Shown: positions 16,408 through 24,196 of the stretch, piece by piece | Layout: each line of letters starts with the position of its first letter | Position numbering within the stretch: position 1 is the stretch's first letter | NCBI GenBank assembly: GCA_016874035.1 | Contig: VGVM01000025.1 | Location: 1 to 36,060 of the forward strand | DNA: 36,060 nucleotides | Direction: 5' to 3' | From: Gemmatimonadota bacterium | GTDB lineage: Bacteria > Gemmatimonadota > Gemmatimonadetes > Gemmatimonadales > Gemmatimonadaceae | The notes under the pieces: generated by a model | The model's database searches: none | The model's input: only the letters and a program-made list of their open reading frames with translations | What the model was told of the DNA's origin: nothing | Translations under genes and position numbers: made by a program

Positions 16408-17684
16408 CGTTCCGCGCACCCGACGAAGTCACAGACATCGTTGGCACGCTGCAGCGGGCCGGGCACGAGACCTGGTGCGTTGGCGGGGCGGTGCGCGACG
16501 CGCTGCGCGGCAACGCGCACCTCGACTGGGACCTCGCCACGAGCGCGACGCCGGACATCGTGCAGCGGTTGTTCAAGCGCACGGTGCCTGTTGGGGTCGA
16601 GTTCGGGACGGTGGGCGTGCTCGACAAGAAGGGCCGCATGCACGAGGTCACGACGTTTCGCCGCGACGTGAAGACGGACGGCCGACACGCTGTCGTGGAG
16701 TTCGGCGCGTCGTTGGACGACGATCTCGCGCGGCGCGACCTGACCATCAATGCGATGGCGTTCGATCCTTCATCGGGCGATCTCCGCGACCCGTTCGACG
16801 GCCAGACGGACCTGAAGCGGGGCATCGTGAGGGCGGTGGGTGATGCGGCGACCCGGATGCGCGAGGATCGTCTCCGCGCGCTGCGGGCGCTCAGGTTCGC
16901 GGCGCGCTTCGAGTTCAACATCGAGCCGGCCACCTGGGCGGCGATCAAGGAGTCCGCGCCGCATCTCACGCGATTGAGCGCGGAGCGCGTCAAGCAGGAG
17001 CTCGAGAAGACCATGCAGCAGGTGGCGCGCCCGAGCGCGGCCATGGAGTGGTGGTGGGAGTGCGGTGCGCTCGCCGTGCTGGTGCCGGCCGTTGCCGATG
17101 CCCCGCGGGAGCGGTTCGAGGCGCTTGACCGACTGCCGATGGCTGAACTCGCGCTGAACCGGCTTTCGCTGCTGTTCCTGGGCAGCGACCCGCGCGAGGT
17201 CGCCCACGCCGTCAAGGCGCTGCGCTTCTCCAACGCGGACGGGGCGTGGATCTCGCATCTCGCGGCGGTGCAGGCGGAGATCGGCGCGCAGATAGCGGCT
17301 GCGGTCGCCCCGGGCGCGAGTGCCCCGGGCGGGAGTGCCCTGGGCGCTGCTGCCCCCAGCGACGCCGAAATCCGCCGCTGGCTCGCAAAGGTGGGTCGGA
17401 CTCGCGCCGCGGCGTTTTTCGCCCTCCAAGCGGCCTTGCACAACACGGACGCTGCCCGGGCATTGGCCGCCCGCGCCGACGAAGCGGCGTTCCGCGACCC
17501 GATCGAAGTCGCTGACCTTGCCGTGGATGGCGAAGACCTCGTTGCGGCCGGCGTGCCGAAGGGCCCGGCGGTCGGCAAGACGTTGCGGCACCTGCTCGAC
17601 GCGGTGATCGCGGATCCGGCAGTGAATACGCGCGGTCGCCTGCTCGAGCTGGCGCTGACCGCACAGCCCGCGAAGGAGTCCTGA
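16398..17684 (+). CDS. cca: CCA tRNA nucleotidyltransferase / poly(A) polymerase family
   Basis: This class II nucleotidyltransferase adds or repairs the CCA end of tRNAs. From GTG 16398 the product is 428 residues. The head has CVGGAVRDALRG and the catalytic acids D43 and D45 in HLDWDLATSA. The signature RRDLTINAMA and the neck motif RMREDRLRALRALRFAARF follow. The C-terminal part holds a low-complexity Ala/Gly/Pro insert (GASAPGGSALGAAAPS) near residue 305 that is unlikely to be structured. The GTG lies 10 bases inside the end of the SDR gene; the long open frame further upstream is out-of-frame noise. Poly(A) polymerase activity cannot be excluded. Confidence 0.9.
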   Translation: MRVAFRAPDEVTDIVGTLQRAGHETWCVGGAVRDALRGNAHLDWDLATSATPDIVQRLFKRTVPVGVEFGTVGVLDKKGRMHEVTTFRRDVKTDGRHAVVEFGASLDDDLARRDLTINAMAFDPSSGDLRDPFDGQTDLKRGIVRAVGDAATRMREDRLRALRALRFAARFEFNIEPATWAAIKESAPHLTRLSAERVKQELEKTMQQVARPSAAMEWWWECGALAVLVPAVADAPRERFEALDRLPMAELALNRLSLLFLGSDPREVAHAVKALRFSNADGAWISHLAAVQAEIGAQIAAAVAPGASAPGGSALGAAAPSDAEIRRWLAKVGRTRAAAFFALQAALHNTDAARALAARADEAAFRDPIEVADLAVDGEDLVAAGVPKGPAVGKTLRHLLDAVIADPAVNTRGRLLELALTAQPAKES

Positions 17685-17686
17685 CC

Positions 17687-18397
17687 ATGCCCCCGGTTTA
17701 TTTCGCAGCGCTCGCGGCGCTTGGAAACCTGCTCGGAGCGCTCGCACTGACGGCGCCGCTCGCCGCAAGTCGACGCGCCCTGGGATTCGTGCTGGCCTTC
17801 TCGGCGGGGTTCCTCGTCGCGGTCGCGCTAAGTCAGCTCGCGCCCGAGGCCGTGATTCGCGGTGGGACGACGGCCGGGCTCTGGATGCTCATCGCGTTCG
17901 CGCTCGTGCACCTCACGCAGCACACGTTGGTGCGGCATTTCCATTTCGGCGAGGAAACGCATGCCGTCTCGCCCGGTGTAGGCGCCGCGGCGCTTGCCGG
18001 GCTGATGCTCCACACGTTCGTGGACGGCGTCGCCATCGCGACGTCGCTTGCTGTGAGTGACCGCGTGGGCTACGTCGTGCTGACCGCGATCGTACTGCAC
18101 AAGATCCCCGAAGGGCTCGCGATCGGCTCGCTGTTCGTCGCGAGCGGGCGCAGTGTGCGGGCCGCGGTGGCCGCCGGTGCGGCACTCGGACTCGCGACGA
18201 TCATCGGCGCGGTTGCCGCCGGCCGCGCCGAGGCGTTGGTCACGCATGGCCTGGCGATCTCAGCGGGCGTCACGCTGTATGTCGGTGGCTCGAACCTGAT
18301 CCCGGAGTTCCAGGGCCGAGCGAACTGGAAGCACCATGCGGTGTTCTTTGCGGGGATCGGCGCGTACATCCTGACCGCGCAGCTCGCGGGCATCTAG
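17687..18397 (+). CDS. ZIP-family divalent metal transporter
   Basis: This inner-membrane protein is predicted to import zinc or a related divalent metal. The 236-residue product has about eight hydrophobic helices. Helix 4 carries the signature HTFVDGVAIATSL and helix 5 carries HKIPEGLAIGSLF, whose His, Asp and Glu residues line the metal path in ZIP proteins. A short loop with several His (VRHFHFGEETH) may bind metal. AAGGAG at 17673-17678 lies 8 bases before the ATG, one of the clearest ribosome sites here. It follows cca by 2 bases and precedes the glycosyltransferase by 15 bases. Confidence 0.9.
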   Translation: MPPVYFAALAALGNLLGALALTAPLAASRRALGFVLAFSAGFLVAVALSQLAPEAVIRGGTTAGLWMLIAFALVHLTQHTLVRHFHFGEETHAVSPGVGAAALAGLMLHTFVDGVAIATSLAVSDRVGYVVLTAIVLHKIPEGLAIGSLFVASGRSVRAAVAAGAALGLATIIGAVAAGRAEALVTHGLAISAGVTLYVGGSNLIPEFQGRANWKHHAVFFAGIGAYILTAQLAGI

Positions 18398-18412
18398 GCC
18401 GGCGTCACCAAG

Positions 18413-19537
18413 GTGAAGGTCGCGTTCGTACACGACTGGCTCGTCACGGGGGGCGGTGGCGAGCAGGTACTCGCGGAAGCGTTGAAGGAGTTTCCGGGCG
18501 CGCAGGTCCACAGCGTGATTGACCACATGGCCGCAGCCGATCATGAGCGGCTGGGAATTCCGTGGGCGCACACGACGTGGATGCAGCACATCCCCGGCGT
18601 GGCGAAGCGGTACCGGTCGCTGCTCCCGCTGATGCCGACCGCGATGCGCTCGCTGGATGTCGGCGATGCCGATGTGGTCGTTGCGATCTCGCATGCCGTG
18701 GCGAAGGCCGTGCCGGTGCGGGAAGGGCAGAAGCTCCTCTGCCTCTGCCTGTCACCCATGCGCTACGCGTGGGACCTGCGCGACCAGTACCTGAGCGAGG
18801 TCGGGCTCGACCGCGGCGTGAAGGGAGTCGCGGCCCGTTGGATGCTGGAGCGCATGCGACGCTGGGATCTCGAGACCAGTGCGCGCGTGGATTCCTACGC
18901 GGCGATCTCGGAGTACATCGGCGACCGCATTGCGCGCGCGTATGGCCGCGAGAGCACTGTCCTGTACCCGCCGGTGGACACGGAGTATTTCGGGGCGCCG
19001 GGTTCACCCACCGAGGGCCGCTACTACGTCACCGCGTCGAGGTTCGTGCCGTACAAGCGCGTGGACCTGATCGTGCGTGCGTTTGCGGAGGATGGTGCGC
19101 GGCAACTCGTCGTGATCGGCGATGGGCCGGACGATGCGAAGGTGCGCGCCGCCGCCGGTGCCGCGACGACTATCCGTTTCATTGGGCGCGCCGACCGCGA
19201 CACGCTGCGGAGCTGGCTGCGGAACGCCCAGGCATTCGTGTTCGCAGCGGAGGAAGACTTCGGCATCGCGCCCGTCGAGGCGCAGGCGTGCGGAGTGCCA
19301 GTTATCGCGTACGGGAGGGGAGGTGCGCGCGAATCGATAGTTGCGTTGGATCGACAGGGCCCGACGGGAGTCCTGTTCGATCAACAGACGATCGATTCGT
19401 TGCGTGGGGCGATCGGTCGCTTTGAGGCGGCGGGAAGTGCGATTACGGCGGCGGCGTGCCGCGCGAACGCTGCTCGATTTCGTGTGGAGAGGTTCCGGCG
19501 CGAGCTTCGAGCGTGGGTGGATTCCTGTACTGCTTGA
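18413..19537 (+). CDS. GT4-family glycosyltransferase
   Basis: The 374-residue product is a GT-B fold glycosyltransferase of family GT4, resembling mannosyltransferases such as WbaZ. The N-terminal domain starts KVAFVHDWLVTGGGGEQV, with the Gly-rich acceptor loop, and contains LSPMRYAWD. The C-terminal donor domain has SRFVPYKRVDLIVRAF, VIGDGPDD and the retaining E-x7-E motif in AEEDFGIAPVEAQACGVPV. It would act at the cytosolic face on a lipid-linked or nucleotide sugar acceptor. The GTG at 18413 precedes MKVAF directly. Its last three codons and stop codon lie inside the inverted-repeat element beginning at 19528, so the natural end may have been altered by that element. Confidence 0.9.
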   Translation: MKVAFVHDWLVTGGGGEQVLAEALKEFPGAQVHSVIDHMAAADHERLGIPWAHTTWMQHIPGVAKRYRSLLPLMPTAMRSLDVGDADVVVAISHAVAKAVPVREGQKLLCLCLSPMRYAWDLRDQYLSEVGLDRGVKGVAARWMLERMRRWDLETSARVDSYAAISEYIGDRIARAYGRESTVLYPPVDTEYFGAPGSPTEGRYYVTASRFVPYKRVDLIVRAFAEDGARQLVVIGDGPDDAKVRAAAGAATTIRFIGRADRDTLRSWLRNAQAFVFAAEEDFGIAPVEAQACGVPVIAYGRGGARESIVALDRQGPTGVLFDQQTIDSLRGAIGRFEAAGSAITAAACRANAARFRVERFRRELRAWVDSCTA

Positions 19538-19839
19538 GCAGGGAAAAGGCGGAAACGGCGGATCAGGGCGGATACGGCAACGGCACTTCTTGGGAACTGC
19601 GATGACGCTCGGGCTGTGGTTGTAGTTACCCGAGCATTTGTGGTTTCCGCAGTTTCCCTGCGCGAGCAGTGGCGCTACTGCCTGAGCAGGGAAGAGACGG
19701 ACGCAGCGGATCAGGGCGGATACTGCAACGGCTTTTCTTTGGAACTGCGACCGCACTCAGCCTGTTGTTGTAGTTCCCCCAAGCATTTGTAGTATCCGCA
19801 GTTATCCGCCGTTTCCGTGGTTTCCCCGCTCAAGCAGTA
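19528..19839. repeat. 312-bp paired element bounded by 48-bp inverted repeats
   Basis: This fills the 325-base gap between the glycosyltransferase and rarA. The left end (19528-19575) and the reverse complement of the right end (19792-19839) match at 41 of 48 positions without gaps. The interior is two related copies in direct orientation, 19528-19670 and 19676-19839; their first 48 bases match at 42 of 48. Each arm holds three spaced GCGGAT/GCGGAA units. Copy 1 also has a perfect 7-base stem, GCTCGGG at 19607-19613 with CCCGAGC at 19629-19635, and its right arm is about 20 bases short. No open frame or transposase is inside. It looks like a REP/BIME- or MITE-type repeat. Confidence 0.85.
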
Positions 19840-19862
19840 TCGGTCCCATTAATCTTCAACAC

Positions 19863-21233
19863 ATGGCGCGAGCCGCGCGACCAAAGGTTGCCCCGCAACC
19901 GTCTATCCTGACGCCCCTCGCGGGGAGCGCGCCGCTCGCCGCGCGGATGCGACCGCGCACCCTGGACGAAGTCGTCGGGCAGCGCCACCTGCTCGCGCCA
20001 GGCAAGGCTCTGCGTGTCGCCATCGAAACCGGCGACCTCGGCTCGATCCTCCTCTGGGGCCCGCCGGGGACCGGCAAGACGACCATCGCGCGGACCATTG
20101 CCCACCACGTGCGTGGCGAGTTCGTGCCGATCTCGGCCGTCACCGACGGCGTCGCGCGGATCCGTGAGGTTGTCGCGGATGCGGAGCGCCGCCGTGCGCT
20201 CGGCGCGCGAACGATCGCCTTCGTGGATGAGATCCACCGGTTCAATCGCGCTCAGCAGGATGCGCTCCTGCCGCACGTTGAGGCCGGCACGGTCACGCTG
20301 ATCGGCGCCACAACGGAGAACCCGAGTTTCGAGATCAACGGCGCGTTGCTCTCTCGCATGCGCGTGTTCGTGCTCGAATCGCTCTCGCCGGATGACCTGC
20401 AGCTGTTGATCGAGCGCGCGCTGACGGATGCCGAGCGCGGACTGAAGGCCGAAGGCGAGCGGAATCCCGTTGAGACCGATGCCAAGGCGTTGATCGTCGA
20501 GCACGCCGACGGCGACGCGCGGCGTACGCTGACCGTGCTCGAGGCGGCGATTTCGCTGGCGCAGAGCCGAGGCGGGCCCGTGACGGTGGATGTCGCGCGC
20601 GAGGCCGCGCAGCTGCGCGTGGCGCGCTACGACAAGCAGGGCGAGGAGCACTTCAACCTGATCAGCGCGTACCACAAGGCGTTGCGCGGGAGCGACGTGG
20701 ACGGCTCGCTGTACTGGCTCGCGCGGATGCTGCAGGGCGGGGAGGACCCCCTCTACGTGCTGCGCCGCATGGTGCGGTTCGCGACCGAAGACATCGGGCT
20801 CGCCGACCCGCAAGCGCTCACCGTGACGATCGCCGCGCGCGAGGCCTACCAGCACCTCGGCTCACCCGAGGGCGAGCTCGCGATCGCCGAGGCGTGCGTG
20901 TACCTGGCGACGGCGCCGAAGAGCAATCGGGTGTACATGGCGTGGAAGGCGGCGAGTGCGGCCGCGGCGGAGACTCCGGCGGCGCCGGTTCCGCTGCACA
21001 TCCGGAATGCGCCGACCGCGCTCATGAAGGAGCTCGGCTACGGCGAGGGCTACCAGTACGCGCACAACGTGCCGGAGGCGTATACGCCGCAGGAGTACCT
21101 GCCCGATGAGATCCGCGGCGCGCGCGGGCGCGGGCCGTTCTATGAGCCCAGCGCGTTCGGGTTCGAGAAGGATGTAGCCAAGCGCCTCGCGTGGTGGGCG
21201 GGGCTCAGGGCGCGCGCCAATCCTCAACCCTGA
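19863..21233 (+). CDS. rarA: Replication-associated recombination protein RarA (MgsA)
   Basis: RarA is an AAA+ ATPase related to clamp loaders that acts at stalled replication forks with RecA. The 456-residue product has MRPRTLDEVVGQRHLL near the start, Walker A GPPGTGKTT (66-74), Walker B IAFVDEIHRF (118-127), sensor 1 GATTENPSF and the Arg-containing SRMRVF. The C-terminal tetramerisation region is recognisable by KALRGSDVDGSLYWLARML and MVRFATEDIGLADPQA. The ATG comes 24 bases after the inverted-repeat element, without a strong ribosome site. Its 3' end overlaps the oppositely oriented vapC by 29 bases. Confidence 0.94.
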   Translation: MARAARPKVAPQPSILTPLAGSAPLAARMRPRTLDEVVGQRHLLAPGKALRVAIETGDLGSILLWGPPGTGKTTIARTIAHHVRGEFVPISAVTDGVARIREVVADAERRRALGARTIAFVDEIHRFNRAQQDALLPHVEAGTVTLIGATTENPSFEINGALLSRMRVFVLESLSPDDLQLLIERALTDAERGLKAEGERNPVETDAKALIVEHADGDARRTLTVLEAAISLAQSRGGPVTVDVAREAAQLRVARYDKQGEEHFNLISAYHKALRGSDVDGSLYWLARMLQGGEDPLYVLRRMVRFATEDIGLADPQALTVTIAAREAYQHLGSPEGELAIAEACVYLATAPKSNRVYMAWKAASAAAAETPAAPVPLHIRNAPTALMKELGYGEGYQYAHNVPEAYTPQEYLPDEIRGARGRGPFYEPSAFGFEKDVAKRLAWWAGLRARANPQP

Positions 21234-21618
21234 GGCCGTCCACGCGGGAGAAGTCTTCCACGTCCAGCGTCGCGAGGCTGGCGCCGAGCTCGAGTGCGTG
21301 GGCCGCCACGAGTTCGTCGAACGGCCCGATCGAACGGCCGCGTGTCCGGAGAGGCTGGCGCAGCTGCCCGTACCGATGCGCGGCGCCGAAGTCGAACGGT
21401 CGCCGCTCGAGCTGCTCGGCGAGGGCGTTGAAGCGCGTTCGCGCTGTCGCCCCCCGTCGGCTGGCGGCGAACCCTTCCTCGAGTTCCGCCGCGACGATTG
21501 AGCTCAGCACGACCGCGGTGTCCGCAGGCGTGCGAGCCAATCGCGCGGACTGGATGGATGCGGCCGACCGCAAGAGCTCGATCAGGACGCTCGTGTCGAG
21601 CAGGATCGTCGCGGCCAT
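21205..21618 (-). CDS. vapC: VapC-type PIN-domain toxin of the second toxin-antitoxin pair
   Basis: The 137-residue product is a predicted RNA-cleaving toxin. The PIN acidic residues are in place: D8 (LLDTSVLIEL), E45 (VAAELEEGF), D101 (IGPFDELVAAHAL) and D119 (TLDVEDFSRV). The closing RVDGLRVEDW resembles the usual RVPGLxxEDW tail of this VapC group. The start shares one base with the antitoxin stop (TGATG), so the two are translated together. The gene is convergent with rarA and overlaps its last 29 bases. It belongs to a different PIN subgroup than the toxin at 8.1 kb, judging by the IGPFDELVAAHA motif. Confidence 0.9.
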   Translation of the reverse strand: MAATILLDTSVLIELLRSAASIQSARLARTPADTAVVLSSIVAAELEEGFAASRRGATARTRFNALAEQLERRPFDFGAAHRYGQLRQPLRTRGRSIGPFDELVAAHALELGASLATLDVEDFSRVDGLRVEDWRAP

Positions 21619-21869
21619 CAGAGCGTGACCGGTTTCGTCCGGCGGCGCCGATTCGCGCGCATCAGGGCGCGGAGGTCGGCGGCCGTCGCATCATCAATGC
21701 CGGGCGGAAGTGAGCGCAGCACGCGGGCCCACCGCCCTTCGACGGGGCGCAGTACCACGGCGTCGCCGTCACGGGCGATTTCAACCTCGTCGCCCGGGAA
21801 CCGGAACTCCTTGGGGAGCCGGACCGCTTGGCTGCGGCCATTGAGAAAAAGCTTTGCGCGGCGTGTCAT
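21618..21869 (-). CDS. vapB: AbrB/MazE-type VapB antitoxin
   Basis: From the ATG at 21869 the product is 83 residues. It has the swapped-hairpin DNA-binding pattern of the VapB/VagC family: [20 protein letters not shown], then [17 protein letters not shown]. The basic C-terminal tail ([13 protein letters not shown]) would wrap the toxin. A longer in-frame start exists upstream but would cover the palindromic operator and lacks family similarity, so it is not used. Expected role: bind VapC and repress the promoter. Confidence 0.9.
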   Translation of the reverse strand: MTRRAKLFLNGRSQAVRLPKEFRFPGDEVEIARDGDAVVLRPVEGRWARVLRSLPPGIDDATAADLRALMRANRRRRTKPVTL

Positions 21870-21884
21870 GTCGCCCAATCTCAG

Positions 21885-21917
21885 GGTATCTATCACATAA
21901 GTCAATGGTATATACCA
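21885..21917 (-). promoter_or_regulatory. Palindromic operator region for vapBC (second pair)
   Basis: A perfect 12-base palindrome TGGTATATACCA lies at 21906-21917, directly upstream (minus strand) of TTGACT at 21900-21905, which resembles a -35 box. The matching -10 at 17-base spacing, GAGATT at 21877-21882, is weak. A further GGTAT half-site occurs at 21885-21889, 22 bases (two helix turns) from the one in the palindrome. This arrangement suits cooperative binding by VapBC. The gap is shared with the divergent lipoprotein gene, so that gene could be affected too. Confidence 0.55.
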
Positions 21918-21991
21918 CGGTCGAAGTGAGCCGCTGTGCTGGCCACGATCAACCTGTGCGTCTCGCGGGTAGAATGCAGTAGCAGAAACCC

Positions 21992-22489
21992 ATGACACTC
22001 ATGAAATCCTTGCAACGCCGCCCGGCGCTCGTGCCGCTATCAGTCCTCGCGGCCATGTTGATGTCGGCGTGCGCAACGCTCGGCCGGCAGGCGGTCCAGG
22101 TACCTACGGTGGAGCTGCGGGACATCCGGATCCGGGGGATCGGGCTGGATGGCGGTGCGCTCGACCTTGTGCTCACGGTCCACAACCCGAACGAGTATCG
22201 GATGGATGCGACCCGGGTGACCTACACGCTCGTCGCGGATTCCGCCGTGGTCGCGCAGGGCGCCGTGAACCGTCGCGTCACGCTGCAGCCCAAGGCGCCG
22301 AACGACGTGACGCTGCCCGTGACATTCACGTTCAAGGAGCTGCTTGGCGCCGCCGAGATCCTGCTCCGGAAGGGCGTGGTGGATTACGTGGTGCGCGGCG
22401 AGGTGACTTCGTCGGGGCCGTTCGGGAGCATTACGCGGCCGTACGAGGGGAAGGCGCGGCTGGACAACGGGGTGCTGATCCCGCGGTAG
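21992..22489 (+). CDS. LEA14-like (LEA type 2) putative lipoprotein
   Basis: The 165-residue product starts with a signal sequence ([13 protein letters not shown]) whose Cys27 would be the lipidated residue. The -3 position is Met rather than Leu, so the lipobox is imperfect. The mature part fits the water-stress/LEA type 2 fold: [20 protein letters not shown] followed by [19 protein letters not shown], a core typical of LEA14-like proteins. The family is tied to stress protection or envelope roles of uncertain mechanism. ATG at 22001, three codons in, is an alternative start. TAGAAT at 21970-21975 is a plausible -10 box, with no clear -35 partner. Confidence 0.85.
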   Translation: MTLMKSLQRRPALVPLSVLAAMLMSACATLGRQAVQVPTVELRDIRIRGIGLDGGALDLVLTVHNPNEYRMDATRVTYTLVADSAVVAQGAVNRRVTLQPKAPNDVTLPVTFTFKELLGAAEILLRKGVVDYVVRGEVTSSGPFGSITRPYEGKARLDNGVLIPR

Positions 22490-22504
22490 GGGGCGCTCGT
22501 GTGC

Positions 22505-22732
22505 CTAACCTGACGCGCGGCCGCCACGCCGGCGTGCTCGTCGAATCTCTGCGAGTTCCTCGTCGGCTTCCGCCTGGGGCCGCGTCGGCAGCCGCGCAAT
22601 TATCTCGTCCAGCTTGTCGAGTAGCCGCTCGCGTTCAGGCTTCGTGAGCCGATTCGTCGCGTGCGATGCGGCTGCGCCGTCCAGTGCGACGGCTGCCTTG
22701 TGCGTTTTCTGAACCCCCTGTGTGTGAGCCAT
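22505..22732 (-). CDS. Small unrecognised protein, antitoxin-like tail
   Basis: The frame from ATG at 22732 gives 75 residues. The first half is polar, and the second half is a highly charged helix (LTKPERERLLDKLDEIIARL) ending ELAEIRRARRRGGRASG. Charged C-terminal tails of this kind are seen in several small antitoxins, but no DNA-binding domain or adjacent toxin gene is visible, so this is only a hint. TATGGT about 12 bases before the ATG could serve as a -10 box giving a near-leaderless message. The gene is convergent with the lipoprotein gene, 15 bases away, and its upstream region is shared with hflX. It could be a chance frame. Confidence 0.45.
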   Translation of the reverse strand: MAHTQGVQKTHKAAVALDGAAASHATNRLTKPERERLLDKLDEIIARLPTRPQAEADEELAEIRRARRRGGRASG

Positions 22733-22832
22733 GTCGATACCATAATGCGGTTCCGATTCGACTTCCACTCCCCGCGCTGTCTGAGCTGGATGCCCGTGCG
22801 CATTGCGGCCCTCCGACCCGCGATATTTCAGC

Positions 22833-24140
22833 GTGGCTCGCGAACTGATTGACCTGGCGCCGCCGGAAGAGCGCGCGATCCTGGTGGGCGCACCGCTCAA
22901 GCGGACGAACGCGCGGCACACGGCGGCGGAACACCTCGATGAACTCGCGCGGCTGGCCGACACGGCCGGCGCGCGCGTGGTCGGCACGCTTACGCAGCAG
23001 ATTGACCGGCCGGACCCGGGCACGTACATCGGGCGCGGCAAGGTCGAGGAGCTGAAGGCGCTCGTCGCGGAACAGGAAGCGACGATGGTGATCTTCGACG
23101 ACGAGCTGTCACCCGCGCAGGGCAAGAACCTCGAAGGCGAGCTGCTCAAGCGCGTGATTGACCGCGCCGAGCTGATCCTCGACATCTTCGCGCTGCGGGC
23201 GCGGAGCGCCGAGGCGCGGATGCAGGTCGAGCTCGCCCAGCTGGAGTACTCGCTGCCGCGGCTCCGCAACATGTGGACGCACCTCGAGAAGTTCCGCGGC
23301 GGCATCGGCGTGCGCGGGCCGGGTGAGACGCAGCTCGAGACCGACCGCCGGCTCGTGGGGCACCGGATCGCGGTGCTCAAGGAGCGGCTCCGCGAGGTGG
23401 AGAAATCGCGGGCGGAACAGCGCAAAGGGCGGAAGAACATCTTCCGTGCGGCGCTCGTGGGCTACACCAACGCGGGGAAGAGTTCGCTGCTCCGCGCGCT
23501 CGCCGGTGGCGAGGTGTTCGTCGAGGATCGTTTGTTCGCGACCCTCGACCCGCTCACGCGTGAGGTCTCGCTCTCGACGCAGGGAGCGACCGATGGGCCA
23601 TCCGACCGGCCGAGCGGCGGCCGCAAGGACAAGCATCCGATCCTGGTCACGGATACGGTTGGGTTCATCCGGAAGCTGCCGCACCATCTCGTCGCGTCAT
23701 TCCGCGCGACGCTCGAAGAGGTGCGCGAGGCCGACCTGCTGCTGCACGTGATTGACGCGTCGAGCCCGAGCTGGGAGGAACATCGGCTGGTGGTGGATGA
23801 AGTGCTCGCGGAGCTCGGCGCGCAGGAGAAGGCCGTGCTGCACGTGTTCAACAAGGTGGACCGGATGGCGCCGGGCGAGGCCGAAGCGCTCGCGGCGCGA
23901 CTGCGCGAACTGCTGCCGGACTCCGTAGTGGTGAGCGCGGTGGAGCCGGGCGGGACCAGGCCGCTGATCAGCGCGCTGCAGGCCGCGGCTTCGCGCGGGA
24001 AAGTCGAGACTGAGGTCCGGCTGGCCGCCGGCGACGGCAAGCGGCTGGCGGAGCTGCACCGGGCCGGCGAGGTGCTCTCGACCGCGGTGGATGAGGAGAC
24101 GGGGGAGCTGGTGGTGCGGGTGGTGCTGGCGCGGGGGTAG
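22833..24140 (+). CDS. hflX: Ribosome-associated GTPase HflX
   Basis: HflX is a GTPase that binds the 50S subunit and rescues or splits stalled ribosomes, notably in stress. From GTG 22833 the product is 435 residues. The N-terminal HflX domain contains GTYIGRGKVEEL and ends with the Gly-rich GGIGVRGPGETQLETDRR. The G domain has GYTNAGKSSLLRAL (G1), FATLDPLTR (G2), DTVGFIRKLPHHLVASF (G3) and NKVD (G4). About 14 extra hydrophilic residues (GATDGPSDRPSGGRKDKH) lie between switch I and the G3 motif. A TTG at 22803 would add 10 residues. Neither start has a clear ribosome site, so the start is uncertain. Confidence 0.93.
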   Translation: MARELIDLAPPEERAILVGAPLKRTNARHTAAEHLDELARLADTAGARVVGTLTQQIDRPDPGTYIGRGKVEELKALVAEQEATMVIFDDELSPAQGKNLEGELLKRVIDRAELILDIFALRARSAEARMQVELAQLEYSLPRLRNMWTHLEKFRGGIGVRGPGETQLETDRRLVGHRIAVLKERLREVEKSRAEQRKGRKNIFRAALVGYTNAGKSSLLRALAGGEVFVEDRLFATLDPLTREVSLSTQGATDGPSDRPSGGRKDKHPILVTDTVGFIRKLPHHLVASFRATLEEVREADLLLHVIDASSPSWEEHRLVVDEVLAELGAQEKAVLHVFNKVDRMAPGEAEALAARLRELLPDSVVVSAVEPGGTRPLISALQAAASRGKVETEVRLAAGDGKRLAELHRAGEVLSTAVDEETGELVVRVVLARG

Positions 24141-24196
24141 GGGGTACTACCACTCGCTGGGCCCCGACGCAGAGTCCTGTGGGTACCCGGTCTGCC

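Noticed and set aside
19528-19839. CRISPR array or insertion sequence in the repeat region
   Set aside because: There are only two unequal copies with no regular spacers, and no transposase frame. The structure is an inverted-repeat element.
22733-23440. Longer minus-strand frame (311 codons) continuing upstream of the small 75-residue gene
   Set aside because: The added part is antisense to hflX and Ser/Arg-rich without motifs. Only the short C-terminal portion is a possible gene.
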